From: Cohnella rhizoplanae
Lineage (GTDB): Bacteria; Bacillota; Bacilli; Paenibacillales; Paenibacillaceae
Reading direction: 5' to 3'
DNA length: 64,000 bases
NCBI RefSeq assembly: GCF_948329515.1
Contig: NZ_CAOJCN010000006.1
Coordinates: forward strand, 1 to 64,000
The notes beneath the pieces were generated by a model that worked only from the letters and a program-made list of their open reading frames with translations, was not told where the DNA came from and did not search any database. How positions within the stretch are numbered: the stretch's first letter is position 1; each line of letters begins with the position of its first letter. Positions 1 through 7,035 of this stretch are shown here, in pieces. A program made the translations under genes and the position numbers.

Positions 1-83
1 GGAGAACACGAGGTTGATAGGCTCGGGGTGTAAGCTCAGTAATGGGTGTAGCTGACGAGTACTAATCGGTCGAGGGCTTATCC
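1..83 (+). rRNA. 23S ribosomal RNA, 3' end (partial)
   Basis: The first ~83 bases match the conserved 3' end of bacterial 23S rRNA: GAGGTTGATAGG near the start, then GTACTAATCGGTCGAGG and the terminal CTTATCC. The rest of the gene lies upstream of the window. The 3' boundary is placed by similarity to Bacillus 23S and may be off by a few bases. Confidence 0.93.
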
Positions 84-226
84 TACGGTTTGCTTACGAG
101 CAGACCAAACGGCAAGCCGCACAGGCAATGAGAATTTCTAAGCGCATATGCGTTTCGCATCCGGTTTTCAGGGCGCAAGCTCTGTAAACAAAGCGTGCCG
201 GACAAGCTCCGGTCGCAAAGTGGCGT
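84..226 (+). other. 23S-to-tRNA spacer without a 5S gene
   Basis: This spacer joins the 23S end to tRNA-Met. It contains the stretch CCGGTTTTCAGGGCGCAAGC, which looks like the usual Paenibacillaceae 23S-5S spacer. The conserved 5S landmarks (a GGTGGCGATGGCG-like start and a CCCATCCCGAACACG-like segment) are absent here, and also between the last tRNA and the terminator at 827-852. Confidence 0.6.
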
Positions 227-303
227 GGCGGCGTAGCTCAGCTGGCTAGAGCGTTCGGTTCATACCCGAAAGGTCGGGGGTTCGATCCCCTCTGCCGCTA
301 CCA
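227..303 (+). tRNA. tRNA-Met (CAT), elongator type
   Basis: A 77-nt cloverleaf with encoded CCA. The anticodon stem is TTCGG/CCGAA around loop TTCATAC, with anticodon CAT at 261-263. The acceptor begins GGCGGCG. The sequence closely resembles Bacillus elongator tRNA-Met rather than initiator or Ile2 tRNA. It is the first of six clustered tRNAs downstream of the rRNA operon. Confidence 0.95.
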
Positions 304-317
304 TACCTTTATCCCGT

Positions 318-393
318 GGAGGCTTAGCTCAGCCGGGAGAGCATCTGCCTTACAAGCAGAGGGTCGGGGGTTCGATCCCCTCAGCCTCCACCA
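318..393 (+). tRNA. tRNA-Val (TAC)
   Basis: A 76-nt cloverleaf with encoded CCA. Acceptor GGAGGCT pairs with AGCCTCC, the anticodon stem is TCTGC/GCAGA, and the anticodon TAC is at 351-353. It is 14 nt after tRNA-Met. Confidence 0.96.
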
Positions 394-408
394 TTGATTT
401 AACCACAT

Positions 409-485
409 GGAGCTGTGGTGTAGAGGCCTAACATGCCTGCCTGTCACGCAGGAGACCGCGGGTTCGAATCCCGTCAGCTCCGCCA
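409..485 (+). tRNA. tRNA-Asp (GTC)
   Basis: A 77-nt cloverleaf with encoded CCA and discriminator G. The anticodon stem is CCTGC/GCAGG around loop CTGTCAC, with anticodon GTC at 443-445. Confidence 0.96.
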
Positions 486-505
486 TTTTTAATGGCAATC
501 TTTAC

Positions 506-581
<76 letters not shown>

Positions 582-643
582 TTTATTTCCGGTATATGCA
601 AGCCAACGGGTGTGCAAGCTACCGGGGATCGGGTTCATAACGT

Positions 644-728
644 GGAGGCTTAGCGAAGTGGCCAAACGCGGCAGACTGTAAATCTGCTCCCTCTGGGTTC
701 GGTGGTTCGACTCCATCAGCCTCCACCA
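644..728 (+). tRNA. tRNA-Tyr (GTA)
   Basis: An 85-nt class II tRNA with a long variable arm and encoded CCA. The anticodon stem is GCAGA/TCTGC around loop CTGTAAA, with anticodon GTA at 678-680. The long variable arm with this anticodon identifies Tyr. Confidence 0.96.
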
Positions 729-736
729 GTTTTCCC

Positions 737-812
737 GAGCCATTAGCTCAGTTGGTAGAGCACCTGACTTTTAATCAGGGTGTCGAAGGTTCGAGTCCTT
801 CATGGCTCACCA
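737..812 (+). tRNA. tRNA-Lys (TTT)
   Basis: A 76-nt cloverleaf with encoded CCA. Acceptor GAGCCAT pairs with ATGGCTC, the anticodon stem is CCTGA/TCAGG, and the anticodon TTT is at 770-772. It is the last tRNA before the terminator. Confidence 0.96.
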
Positions 813-826
813 TTTGTAAAGTCAAG

Positions 827-852
827 CAGACGCATTGTCGTCTGTTTTTTTG
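827..852 (+). terminator. Terminator of the rRNA/tRNA operon
   Basis: Stem CAGACG/CGTCTG with loop CATTGT, followed by seven Ts. It lies 14 nt after tRNA-Lys. Confidence 0.9.
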
Positions 853-941
853 CGTATCCGGCCTATTTGTCATTTCCCCGAATGAATGGAGCGCTCCGAA
901 GGGAACGTTAATCGCATCCCGTCAAGTCGGAGGCAATCGGC

Positions 942-1895
942 ATGAGATATATGTACGCGTTCGCGCTCGCCTTTATATGCGTGATGGTTCTAGTCCCCCT
1001 CGTACGGGCGCTGGCGCTAAAGATCGGCTTCGTCGATCGTCCCACCGTGCGCAAAATACATAAGGCCCCGATTCCGTTAAGCGGCGGGGTTGCCATCTAT
1101 GCAGGCGTGATCGTCACATCCGCCGTTTTTTTGAATCATGCCGCATTGTTCAGAACGATCGCGACCGGCGGAGCGCTCTTAGTGCTGATTGGCTTGGCGG
1201 ATGACGCGTTCAAGTCCAGAGGTAAGGACTTTCCCGTCTGGCCCCGCCTGATCCTCTATACGTTGGTATCGTACATTCCGTATGCGTACGGCATCGCCAT
1301 CCAGGGCGTGTCCGCGCCTTCGGCTTCGTCGATGATTCTGTTTAGCGATGGCTGGAGCATCCTGTTCACTATGCTCTGGGTATTCGCGCTCATTAATATG
1401 ATGAACTTTATCGATGGCGTCGACGGGCTGGCGTCGGGGATATCCGTCATCTCGGCACTGACGCTATTCGTCGCCTCGATCGTGGGACATCAAGAGACGA
1501 CCGCGCTTGCCGCGCTGGCCATCGCCGGATCTTGCCTGGCTTTTCTGGCATATAATTTCCACCCGGCCCGTATCTTTATGGGAGACGCGGGAGCGACGTT
1601 TCTCGGCTACATGCTGGCGGTGATCGCGATGGACGGGACATTGAAGGGCGCGACGTTCCTGTCGCTGCTCGTGCCGCTGCTCGCGCTAGGCGTCCCCATC
1701 CTCGATACGGCGATCGTCTTCTCCCGGCGCTTGCTGAAGGGGAAGGGCCTGCATCAAGCGGACAACCTGCACACGCATCACAGTTTAATGAAATGGGGGC
1801 TGTCACAGGTCCAGACGGTCTCGTTTCTGTACCTCATCGCAGCCGTATTCGCGCTGTTGTCGGTCGTCGTGCTCCTCTTGCTGCATCCCCGCTGA
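942..1895 (+). CDS. tagO: Undecaprenyl-phosphate GlcNAc-1-phosphate transferase (TagO/WecA family)
   Basis: A 317-residue polytopic membrane protein of the MraY/WecA/TagO family. Members transfer a sugar-1-phosphate, usually GlcNAc-1-P, from the UDP-sugar to undecaprenyl phosphate. This is the first step of wall teichoic acid or other wall-polymer assembly at the inner face of the membrane. Family motifs are clear: the DD pair at residues 87-88 (GLADDAFK), NFIDGVDGL at 155-163, FMGDAG near 213-217, and a histidine-rich cytoplasmic loop (HTHHSLMK) near the C terminus. It is shorter than B. subtilis TagO (~358 residues), mostly through a shorter C-terminal end. The ATG at 942 follows GGAGG with ~9 nt spacing. 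It stands alone between the tRNA terminator and the next regulator. The exact sugar and polymer are inferred from family. Confidence 0.88.
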   Translation: MRYMYAFALAFICVMVLVPLVRALALKIGFVDRPTVRKIHKAPIPLSGGVAIYAGVIVTSAVFLNHAALFRTIATGGALLVLIGLADDAFKSRGKDFPVWPRLILYTLVSYIPYAYGIAIQGVSAPSASSMILFSDGWSILFTMLWVFALINMMNFIDGVDGLASGISVISALTLFVASIVGHQETTALAALAIAGSCLAFLAYNFHPARIFMGDAGATFLGYMLAVIAMDGTLKGATFLSLLVPLLALGVPILDTAIVFSRRLLKGKGLHQADNLHTHHSLMKWGLSQVQTVSFLYLIAAVFALLSVVVLLLLHPR

Positions 1896-1902
1896 CCCCG
1901 GC

Positions 1903-1933
1903 TTGGCCCGGCCGCGAACCGATGTGGTACAAT
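1903..1933 (+). promoter_or_regulatory. Candidate promoter of the CdaR-type regulator
   Basis: TTGGCC (1903-1908) and TACAAT (1928-1933) are 19 bp apart, which is long. The -10 carries an extended TGG, which supports it. It is 35 bp before the start at 1968. Confidence 0.4.
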
Positions 1934-1967
1934 GTGGCTAACGCCAGGCAGACAAGGGGCTCGCAGA

Positions 1968-3065
1968 ATGAACAATTCGAGGCTTCAACAATTGCAGCAA
2001 TTGATGAACGCGCCTGTAGAACTCGACACCATGACCAAGGCACAATGGATCGAGTCGGGCGGCGCCAAGCTTCCGGAGGCGGGGGACCAGCTTCAGCTCA
2101 ACGGGCGTTTCCTGCTCGTGACCAAGGCGGACAACCATCAGCTGCAGATTCTGCGAACGCAAGCGGAACTGACCCAGCTCGAGAAGGAACTGCTCGGGTG
2201 GCTGGCGAAGCAGGGCTCCATGATGAAGCCTGGCAGCGCCAGCGCATCCGAACTCGAGCGGCAGGCCCGCAGATTGGGCGAGTGGCTGCAGCAGTCGATC
2301 GACGCCGGCGAATGGCGCGCGGAGATCCCGGAGCGGTTTGAACTGCATCACCGGCTGTTCGACGGGATGATTCCTTTTTTGCTGATGAGCGAACAAGCGG
2401 AGAACCGGGAACCATCCTACGGCGAACTGGAAAAAGTGCTGCGCTCTTATCTATCGGACGATATGCTGCTTATCCCGCTTAGGGAGAGAGAATGGCTGAT
2501 CCTGGGCACGGACAGGTTGCTCGCGGAGGTCGAGACAAACGAGGGAGATATGATCGAGCGTGGCGAGACCAAGGAGGCGCTCGTCTCCCTGGCGACGGGA
2601 CTGCACCAGATGATAACCGAGGAATGGGGCGGAGATTGCCATGTGGCGGTCGGGGAACCGATCATTCCGACGGAGAGCCTGGCCTATGCGGTGGCTACGC
2701 TGAGGGAAACGGTCTATCTCGGGCGCAAGTTCCACGTGGGGATGCATGTGCATATGCCTTGGCTCGTCCATCTGGAGCGTCTGCTAAGCGGAATTCCGGA
2801 GCCCGTCCGCTCGCGATTCATGGACGAGATGTCCGGACGCCAGGATCTGTTCACGGACCCGGAGACGGTCTCGACGCTCGATGCCTTCTTCGCGATGGAC
2901 TGCAACGTAAGCGAGACGGCGAAGCGCCTGTTCATTCACCGCAACACGCTGCTGTACCGGCTGGATAAGCTGAAGCAGGAGGCGGGCTTGGACGTCCGCT
3001 CCTTTAATGATGCCATTTTGGTGCGTCTGCTGATGCTATTGTACAAAGTTACGAAAAGGAAATGA
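1968..3065 (+). CDS. PucR/CdaR-type transcriptional regulator
   Basis: A 365-residue soluble protein. Its last ~60 residues form the PucR/CdaR-type helix-turn-helix: DCNVSETAKRLFIHRNTLLY followed by the RLDKLKQE segment. The middle resembles the GGDEF-like domain that precedes this helix-turn-helix in sugar-diacid and purine-catabolism regulators. No ligand-binding domain is obvious in the N-terminal ~150 residues, so the effector is unknown. The ATG at 1968 is preferred because AAGGGG lies ~8 nt upstream; an in-frame ATG at 1932 has no ribosome binding site. It lies 90 nt upstream of the MsmX-type ATPase on the same strand, so it might act on sugar uptake, but that rests on position alone. 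Confidence 0.8.
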   Translation: MNNSRLQQLQQLMNAPVELDTMTKAQWIESGGAKLPEAGDQLQLNGRFLLVTKADNHQLQILRTQAELTQLEKELLGWLAKQGSMMKPGSASASELERQARRLGEWLQQSIDAGEWRAEIPERFELHHRLFDGMIPFLLMSEQAENREPSYGELEKVLRSYLSDDMLLIPLREREWLILGTDRLLAEVETNEGDMIERGETKEALVSLATGLHQMITEEWGGDCHVAVGEPIIPTESLAYAVATLRETVYLGRKFHVGMHVHMPWLVHLERLLSGIPEPVRSRFMDEMSGRQDLFTDPETVSTLDAFFAMDCNVSETAKRLFIHRNTLLYRLDKLKQEAGLDVRSFNDAILVRLLMLLYKVTKRK

Positions 3066-3155
3066 ATTTTTTGTACGGATTGTGCATAGTCAGTCGTCAC
3101 GGTCTAAGGTAAGATAAGAACGTACCTTAAACGAAGCGTTAGGGGGAACTTTCCA

Positions 3156-4277
3156 ATGGCAGGCGTACGTTTAGAGCATGTATACAAAAAATATCCGGGT
3201 TCCGACAAAGCATCGGTAACCGACTTTAATCTCGACATCCAAGACAAAGAATTCCTCGTGCTGGTCGGACCGTCCGGCTGCGGCAAGTCGACGACGCTGC
3301 GTATGATCGCCGGTCTGGAAGAGATCTCCGAAGGCAAGCTGTACATCGGCGACCGCGTCGTAAACGACGTTGCACCGAAGGACCGCGATATCGCGATGGT
3401 ATTCCAGTCCTACGCGCTGTACCCGCACATGAACGTATACCAGAACATGGCATTCGGCCTCAAGCTCCGCAAGTTCCGCAAGGACGAGATCGATCGCCGC
3501 GTTCGCGAAGCTGCGCGCACGCTCGAGATCGAGCACCTGCTCGAGCGCAAGCCGAAGGCGCTCTCCGGCGGTCAACGCCAACGTGTCGCCCTGGGTCGCG
3601 CTATCGTCCGCGAACCGCAAGTGTTCCTGATGGACGAACCGCTGTCGAACCTCGACGCCAAGCTGCGTACGCAGATGCGGGCTAACATTTCCAAGCTGAT
3701 GAAGCGTCTTGAGACGACTTGCATCTACGTAACCCATGACCAGACGGAAGCTATGACGATGGGCGACCGTATCGTCGTTATGAAGGACGGCTTCATTCAA
3801 CAAGCAGCTACGCCGGATGAGCTCTACAACCACCCGGTTAACCTGTTCGTAGCAGGCTTCATCGGCGCTCCTGCGATGAACTTCATCACGGGCCAACTGA
3901 CTGAAGAAGGCGGCGCCGTTCGCTTCAAGGCAACGGGCTTCAACGTCGTCGTTCCGGCTGGCAAGGCACAACTTCTTCGCGACAAGGGCTACATCGGCCG
4001 CGAGATGATCATCGGCATCCGTCCTGAGGATCTGCACGAAGAGCCGGTCTTTATCGAAGCTTCGCCGAACTCCGTCATCAGCGCCAGCATCGAAGTTTCC
4101 GAGAACCTCGGCCACGAGATGTTCCTGTACCTGAACGGACTGGGCAAGGACAACGTCATCGCTCGCGTCGACGGCCGTTCCCAGCTGCAAGAAGGCCAAA
4201 ACATCAAGCTCGCGGTCGATATGAACAAGATCCATCTGTTCGACAAGGATACCGAGCTGAACATTCTCGAAGCTTAA
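3156..4277 (+). CDS. msmX: Sugar ABC-importer ATPase, MsmX/UgpC type
   Basis: A 373-residue ATPase of the MalK/MsmX/UgpC group that powers carbohydrate ABC importers from the cytoplasmic face. Walker [10 protein letters not shown] is at residues 38-46, signature LSGGQRQR at ~136-143, Walker B VFLMDEP at ~156-162, and the H-loop lies in YVTHDQ. The ~130-residue C-terminal regulatory (TOBE/OB) region typical of this group is present. In B. subtilis one MsmX serves several sugar importers that lack an ATPase. The sugar importer at 44.3-47.7 kb here has a binding protein and two permeases but no ATPase gene, so this protein is its likely partner. The ATG follows AGGGGG. Codon use is biased toward a narrow set, as in the glycolytic genes, suggesting high expression. 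Confidence 0.92.
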   Translation: MAGVRLEHVYKKYPGSDKASVTDFNLDIQDKEFLVLVGPSGCGKSTTLRMIAGLEEISEGKLYIGDRVVNDVAPKDRDIAMVFQSYALYPHMNVYQNMAFGLKLRKFRKDEIDRRVREAARTLEIEHLLERKPKALSGGQRQRVALGRAIVREPQVFLMDEPLSNLDAKLRTQMRANISKLMKRLETTCIYVTHDQTEAMTMGDRIVVMKDGFIQQAATPDELYNHPVNLFVAGFIGAPAMNFITGQLTEEGGAVRFKATGFNVVVPAGKAQLLRDKGYIGREMIIGIRPEDLHEEPVFIEASPNSVISASIEVSENLGHEMFLYLNGLGKDNVIARVDGRSQLQEGQNIKLAVDMNKIHLFDKDTELNILEA

Positions 4278-4301
4278 TCCAAGTTATCATCGATAATTAA
4301 T

Positions 4302-4351
4302 AAGAGGCCTGGCATTCCACCCTACGGGGTCGGAAGCCAGGCCTCTTTTTT
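4302..4351. terminator. Terminator between convergent genes
   Basis: A 12-bp perfect stem (AAGAGGCCTGGC at 4302-4313, GCCAGGCCTCTT at 4336-4347) followed by Ts on the + strand. It terminates msmX. On the - strand it follows the end of the convergent ATPase gene, but the U-tract there is weaker. Confidence 0.92.
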
Positions 4352-4362
4352 CATGCGCGGGA

Positions 4363-5139
4363 TTAGATGCCCGCGCCGTCTGCGAATTGAAACGCTTCTC
4401 CCGATTCAAATTGGCTTAGCACGCGGAGACGGAGCGCTTGAAAGTCAACGCCCGTCTTCTTGCGCGGATAAGCCAGCTCCACGGGAACGATCGTGCTGAT
4501 CTCGCCGGGACGAGGTTTGAGGATCACGACGCGATCTGCCAGAAAGATCGCTTCGTCGATGTCGTGCGTCACGAAAATCATCGTCGTCTTGTTGTTGCGC
4601 CAGATCTCGAGCAGCACCTCTTGCATATGCGCGCGCGTGAAGGCGTCCAAAGCGCCGAAAGGCTCGTCGAGAAGCAAGATCTTCGGCTGCCGGAGCAGCG
4701 CCCTGGCGATGGATACCCGCTGCGCCATGCCTCCCGACAGCTCGCGGGGATAGGCCTTCTCAAAGCCTTGCAGACGGACGAGCTCGATGAGCTCGTCGAC
4801 CCGGCGGCGTACATCTTTATCGCTTAGCGACAGATCGGAGGCGATGTTTTTCTCGACGGTCAACCAAGGGAACAGGCGATGCTCCTGGAAAATGAAGCCT
4901 TTGTCGATCCCGGGCTTCAGGATCGGCGCGCCGTTCAGCCGGACGGTCCCGGTATACTGCGTATCGAGACCCGCCACGATACGGAGCAGCGTGCTCTTGC
5001 CGCAACCGCTCGGACCGATTACCGTTACGAACTCTCCTTCTTCAACGGATAGATCCACATTCCGCAATGCCGTAACGGTACCTTTGGCGCCCACGAACTG
5101 TTTGCTTAAATTAGCAATCTCCAGTAGGACATTCCCCAA
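4363..5139 (-). CDS. ABC transporter ATPase, SsuB/TauB/NrtD family
   Basis: An ATPase of ~258 residues of the nitrate/sulfonate/taurine importer family. Walker A is GPSGCGKST, the signature is [15 protein letters not shown], and Walker B is [12 protein letters not shown], with the H-loop in FVTHDIDEA. The TTG at 5139 is chosen because GGGGAGG (5148-5154) lies 8 nt upstream. The longer in-frame ATG at 5241 lacks a ribosome binding site and would add a 34-residue tail atypical of the family. It is divergently transcribed from the permease, flavoprotein and binding-protein operon at 5344-10092, which has no other ATPase, so it most likely energises that importer. The substrate class (sulfonate, taurine or a related organic anion) follows only from family. 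Confidence 0.88.
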   Translation of the reverse strand: MGNVLLEIANLSKQFVGAKGTVTALRNVDLSVEEGEFVTVIGPSGCGKSTLLRIVAGLDTQYTGTVRLNGAPILKPGIDKGFIFQEHRLFPWLTVEKNIASDLSLSDKDVRRRVDELIELVRLQGFEKAYPRELSGGMAQRVSIARALLRQPKILLLDEPFGALDAFTRAHMQEVLLEIWRNNKTTMIFVTHDIDEAIFLADRVVILKPRPGEISTIVPVELAYPRKKTGVDFQALRLRVLSQFESGEAFQFADGAGI

Positions 5140-5249
5140 AACGAACGCCTCCCCAAGCGAAGAATGATCTAAATCATACAAAGTCGATGAGAATAATAAG
5201 TTAACCGTATCATCCAGGCGTTCCCATGTCAATGAAGTCATCGATAGAT

Positions 5250-5274
5250 AATTCCTATTTTACAGCTAGGAATT
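5250..5274. promoter_or_regulatory. Operator-like inverted repeat in the divergent importer promoter
   Basis: A perfect 8-bp inverted repeat, AATTCCTA (5250-5257) and TAGGAATT (5267-5274), with a 9-bp spacer. It straddles the -35 box of the rightward promoter, the position of a classical repressor site. ATTCCTAT-type half-sites recall Bacillales cysteine/sulfur regulation (CymR family), but this assignment is from memory of the motif. Confidence 0.6.
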
Positions 5275-5288
5275 GTGGTGGTTATAAT
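5259..5288 (+). promoter_or_regulatory. Promoter of the importer/flavoprotein operon
   Basis: TTTACA (5259-5264) and a perfect TATAAT (5283-5288) are separated by 18 bp. The start codon at 5344 is 55 bp downstream. The inverted repeat at 5250-5274 overlaps the -35. Confidence 0.72.
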
Positions 5289-5343
5289 CTGGGCAACAAG
5301 TTAAATGCAAGGCGTTCCAGTTAAACGGCATGGAGGGATGTGG

Positions 5344-6147
5344 ATGGCAAGTCGAATGACCGCTGCGCGCGAGGAGGGGGTGCCGGGCCGCTGGGAGCTT
5401 ATCGGTCTGGGGCTGCTGCTTCCGGCAACAGTAATAACGGCCTGGCAGGTGTTGGCAGAATGGGGATATCTATCGGAGCTGATGTTTCCTCCGCCGACGG
5501 TCATTGCAGGATCCTTCGCCGACCTGGCCGCTTCCGGCGATTTGTGGGCGAACTTTCGGATCAGCGCGATCCGCGCTTTTTCCGGCTTCCTGATCGGAGG
5601 CGGCTTGGGGCTCGCGTTCGGGATTATGGTCGGCTTGTTCCGCCGGTCGGAGAAGCTGCTGGACCCGACGATTCAGATGATCCGCATGGTTCCGAGTCTG
5701 GCAGTCGTCCCCCTATTTATTCTCTGGTTCGGCATCGGCGAAGAATCGAAGGTGCTGCTGATCGCCAAAGCCGCGTTTTTCCCGCTCTATATCAATACGT
5801 TCCTCGGCATCCGATACGTCGACAACAAGCTCTTCGAAGTCAGCCGCGTCCTCGGGTTCAACCGGTTTAAGCAAATCGTGCGACTGGTCATTCCCGCCGC
5901 CATACCGAACATCCTGCTCGGCGTCCGATTGTCGCTCGGACTGTCTTGGCTGGGGTTGGTGGTCGCCGAGCTGATCGCCTCTACGTCGGGCATCGGCTAC
6001 ATGATATCGGATGCGCGGCAGTTCGCGGACACGCCGGTCGTATTCGTCGGCATATTCGTATTCGCGGCGGCCGGGCTGGCCTCGGACACGGCGGTGCGGC
6101 TGATGGAAAGCAGAATCGTCCGTTGGAAAGACACCTACAGAGGATAA
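5344..6147 (+). CDS. ABC transporter permease 1, SsuC/TauC family
   Basis: A membrane protein of ~267 residues of the SsuC/TauC/NrtB permease family. There are about six hydrophobic segments and the cytoplasmic EAA loop that contacts the ATPase (start of the second half, around RVLGFNRFKQIVRLVIPAAI). The ATG at 5344 is preferred because GGAGGG ends 6 nt upstream; ATGs at 5305 and 5338 are less well placed. It is the first gene of the operon running to 10092. Its partner at 6161 is similar throughout, for example both carry the stretches PTxIAxSFADLAA and FPLYINTFLGIR. The two may form a heterodimeric channel, whereas family members more often work as homodimers. Confidence 0.87.
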   Translation: MASRMTAAREEGVPGRWELIGLGLLLPATVITAWQVLAEWGYLSELMFPPPTVIAGSFADLAASGDLWANFRISAIRAFSGFLIGGGLGLAFGIMVGLFRRSEKLLDPTIQMIRMVPSLAVVPLFILWFGIGEESKVLLIAKAAFFPLYINTFLGIRYVDNKLFEVSRVLGFNRFKQIVRLVIPAAIPNILLGVRLSLGLSWLGLVVAELIASTSGIGYMISDARQFADTPVVFVGIFVFAAAGLASDTAVRLMESRIVRWKDTYRG

Positions 6148-6160
6148 GGAGGCGAAGACG

Positions 6161-7006
6161 ATGAGCGAGAGGGCAGAAGCATGGATAGCGCCGGCGGAAA
6201 AGGTAAGGCCGCAACGCCTCCGGGGCAGCGCGGGTAAGATCCGGGCGGCGCTGGCGGACATCGCGGCGGGCTGGATCGTGCCGATCGCGGCGATCGCCAT
6301 CTGGCAGGCAGCGGGCAGCATGGGATGGATCTCTCCGGAATTCCTGCCGGCGCCGACCGCGATCGCGGCATCGTTCGCGGACTTGGCGGCGAACGGAGGA
6401 CTGCTCCATCACCTAGGGGACAGCTTGCGGAGAGCGGGAGCCGGCTTTGCGATCGGAGGCGGCTTGGGATTGGCGCTCGGCATCCTGACGGGCTTGTTCC
6501 GGCGGGCGGAGTACCTGATCGATCCGAGCGCGCAAGTGCTAAGGCTCGTCCCGCACCTGGCGATCGCGCCGCTCATCATCCTGTGGTTCGGATTCGGAGA
6601 GGTCTCGAAGGTGGTCATTATTGCGGCAGGCTCGTTTTTCCCGCTTTATATCAATACCTTTCTGGGCATCCGCCAAGTGGACAACAAGCTGTTCGAGGTA
6701 TCGCGCACGCTCGACTTCAGCGGTTACAAAAGGATCTCGAGGCTTATCCTGCCCGCGGCTATGCCTCAGATTCTACTCGGGCTTCGCACTTCGCTCGCGG
6801 TATCCTGGATCGGACTGGTCGTGGCCGAGTTGATCGGTTCTACCTCGGGGATCGGATTCCTTATCAACGAGGCCAAGCAGAACGGCCATCCGGAAGTCAT
6901 CTTTGTCGGCATCCTTATCTTCGCGGTCGTAGGCAAGCTGTTGGATTCGGCCGTCAAGGCGACCGAACGGCGCGCGCTTCATTGGCAAGACGGCTACAAG
7001 GGCTAA
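6161..7006 (+). CDS. ABC transporter permease 2, SsuC/TauC family
   Basis: A 281-residue paralogue of the preceding permease, with a ~40-residue more polar N-terminal lead and then the same arrangement of membrane segments and EAA loop (TLDFSGYKRISRLILPAAM). The ATG follows AGGAGGCG, 13 nt after the stop of permease 1. The shared segments suggest tandem duplication. Whether both are needed for one channel is unknown. Confidence 0.87.
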   Translation: MSERAEAWIAPAEKVRPQRLRGSAGKIRAALADIAAGWIVPIAAIAIWQAAGSMGWISPEFLPAPTAIAASFADLAANGGLLHHLGDSLRRAGAGFAIGGGLGLALGILTGLFRRAEYLIDPSAQVLRLVPHLAIAPLIILWFGFGEVSKVVIIAAGSFFPLYINTFLGIRQVDNKLFEVSRTLDFSGYKRISRLILPAAMPQILLGLRTSLAVSWIGLVVAELIGSTSGIGFLINEAKQNGHPEVIFVGILIFAVVGKLLDSAVKATERRALHWQDGYKG

Positions 7007-7035
7007 GCATACACAAGCTTAAAGGAGGAGTAATC

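Noticed and set aside
3171..4235. A 354-codon open frame on the - strand opposite msmX
   Set aside because: Walker A, signature and Walker B motifs are in the + frame. The reverse is a codon-bias shadow.
5139..5241. Longer ATPase start at the ATG at 5241
   Set aside because: No ribosome binding site, and it would add 34 residues unlike the family. The TTG at 5139 has GGGGAGG at 8 nt.
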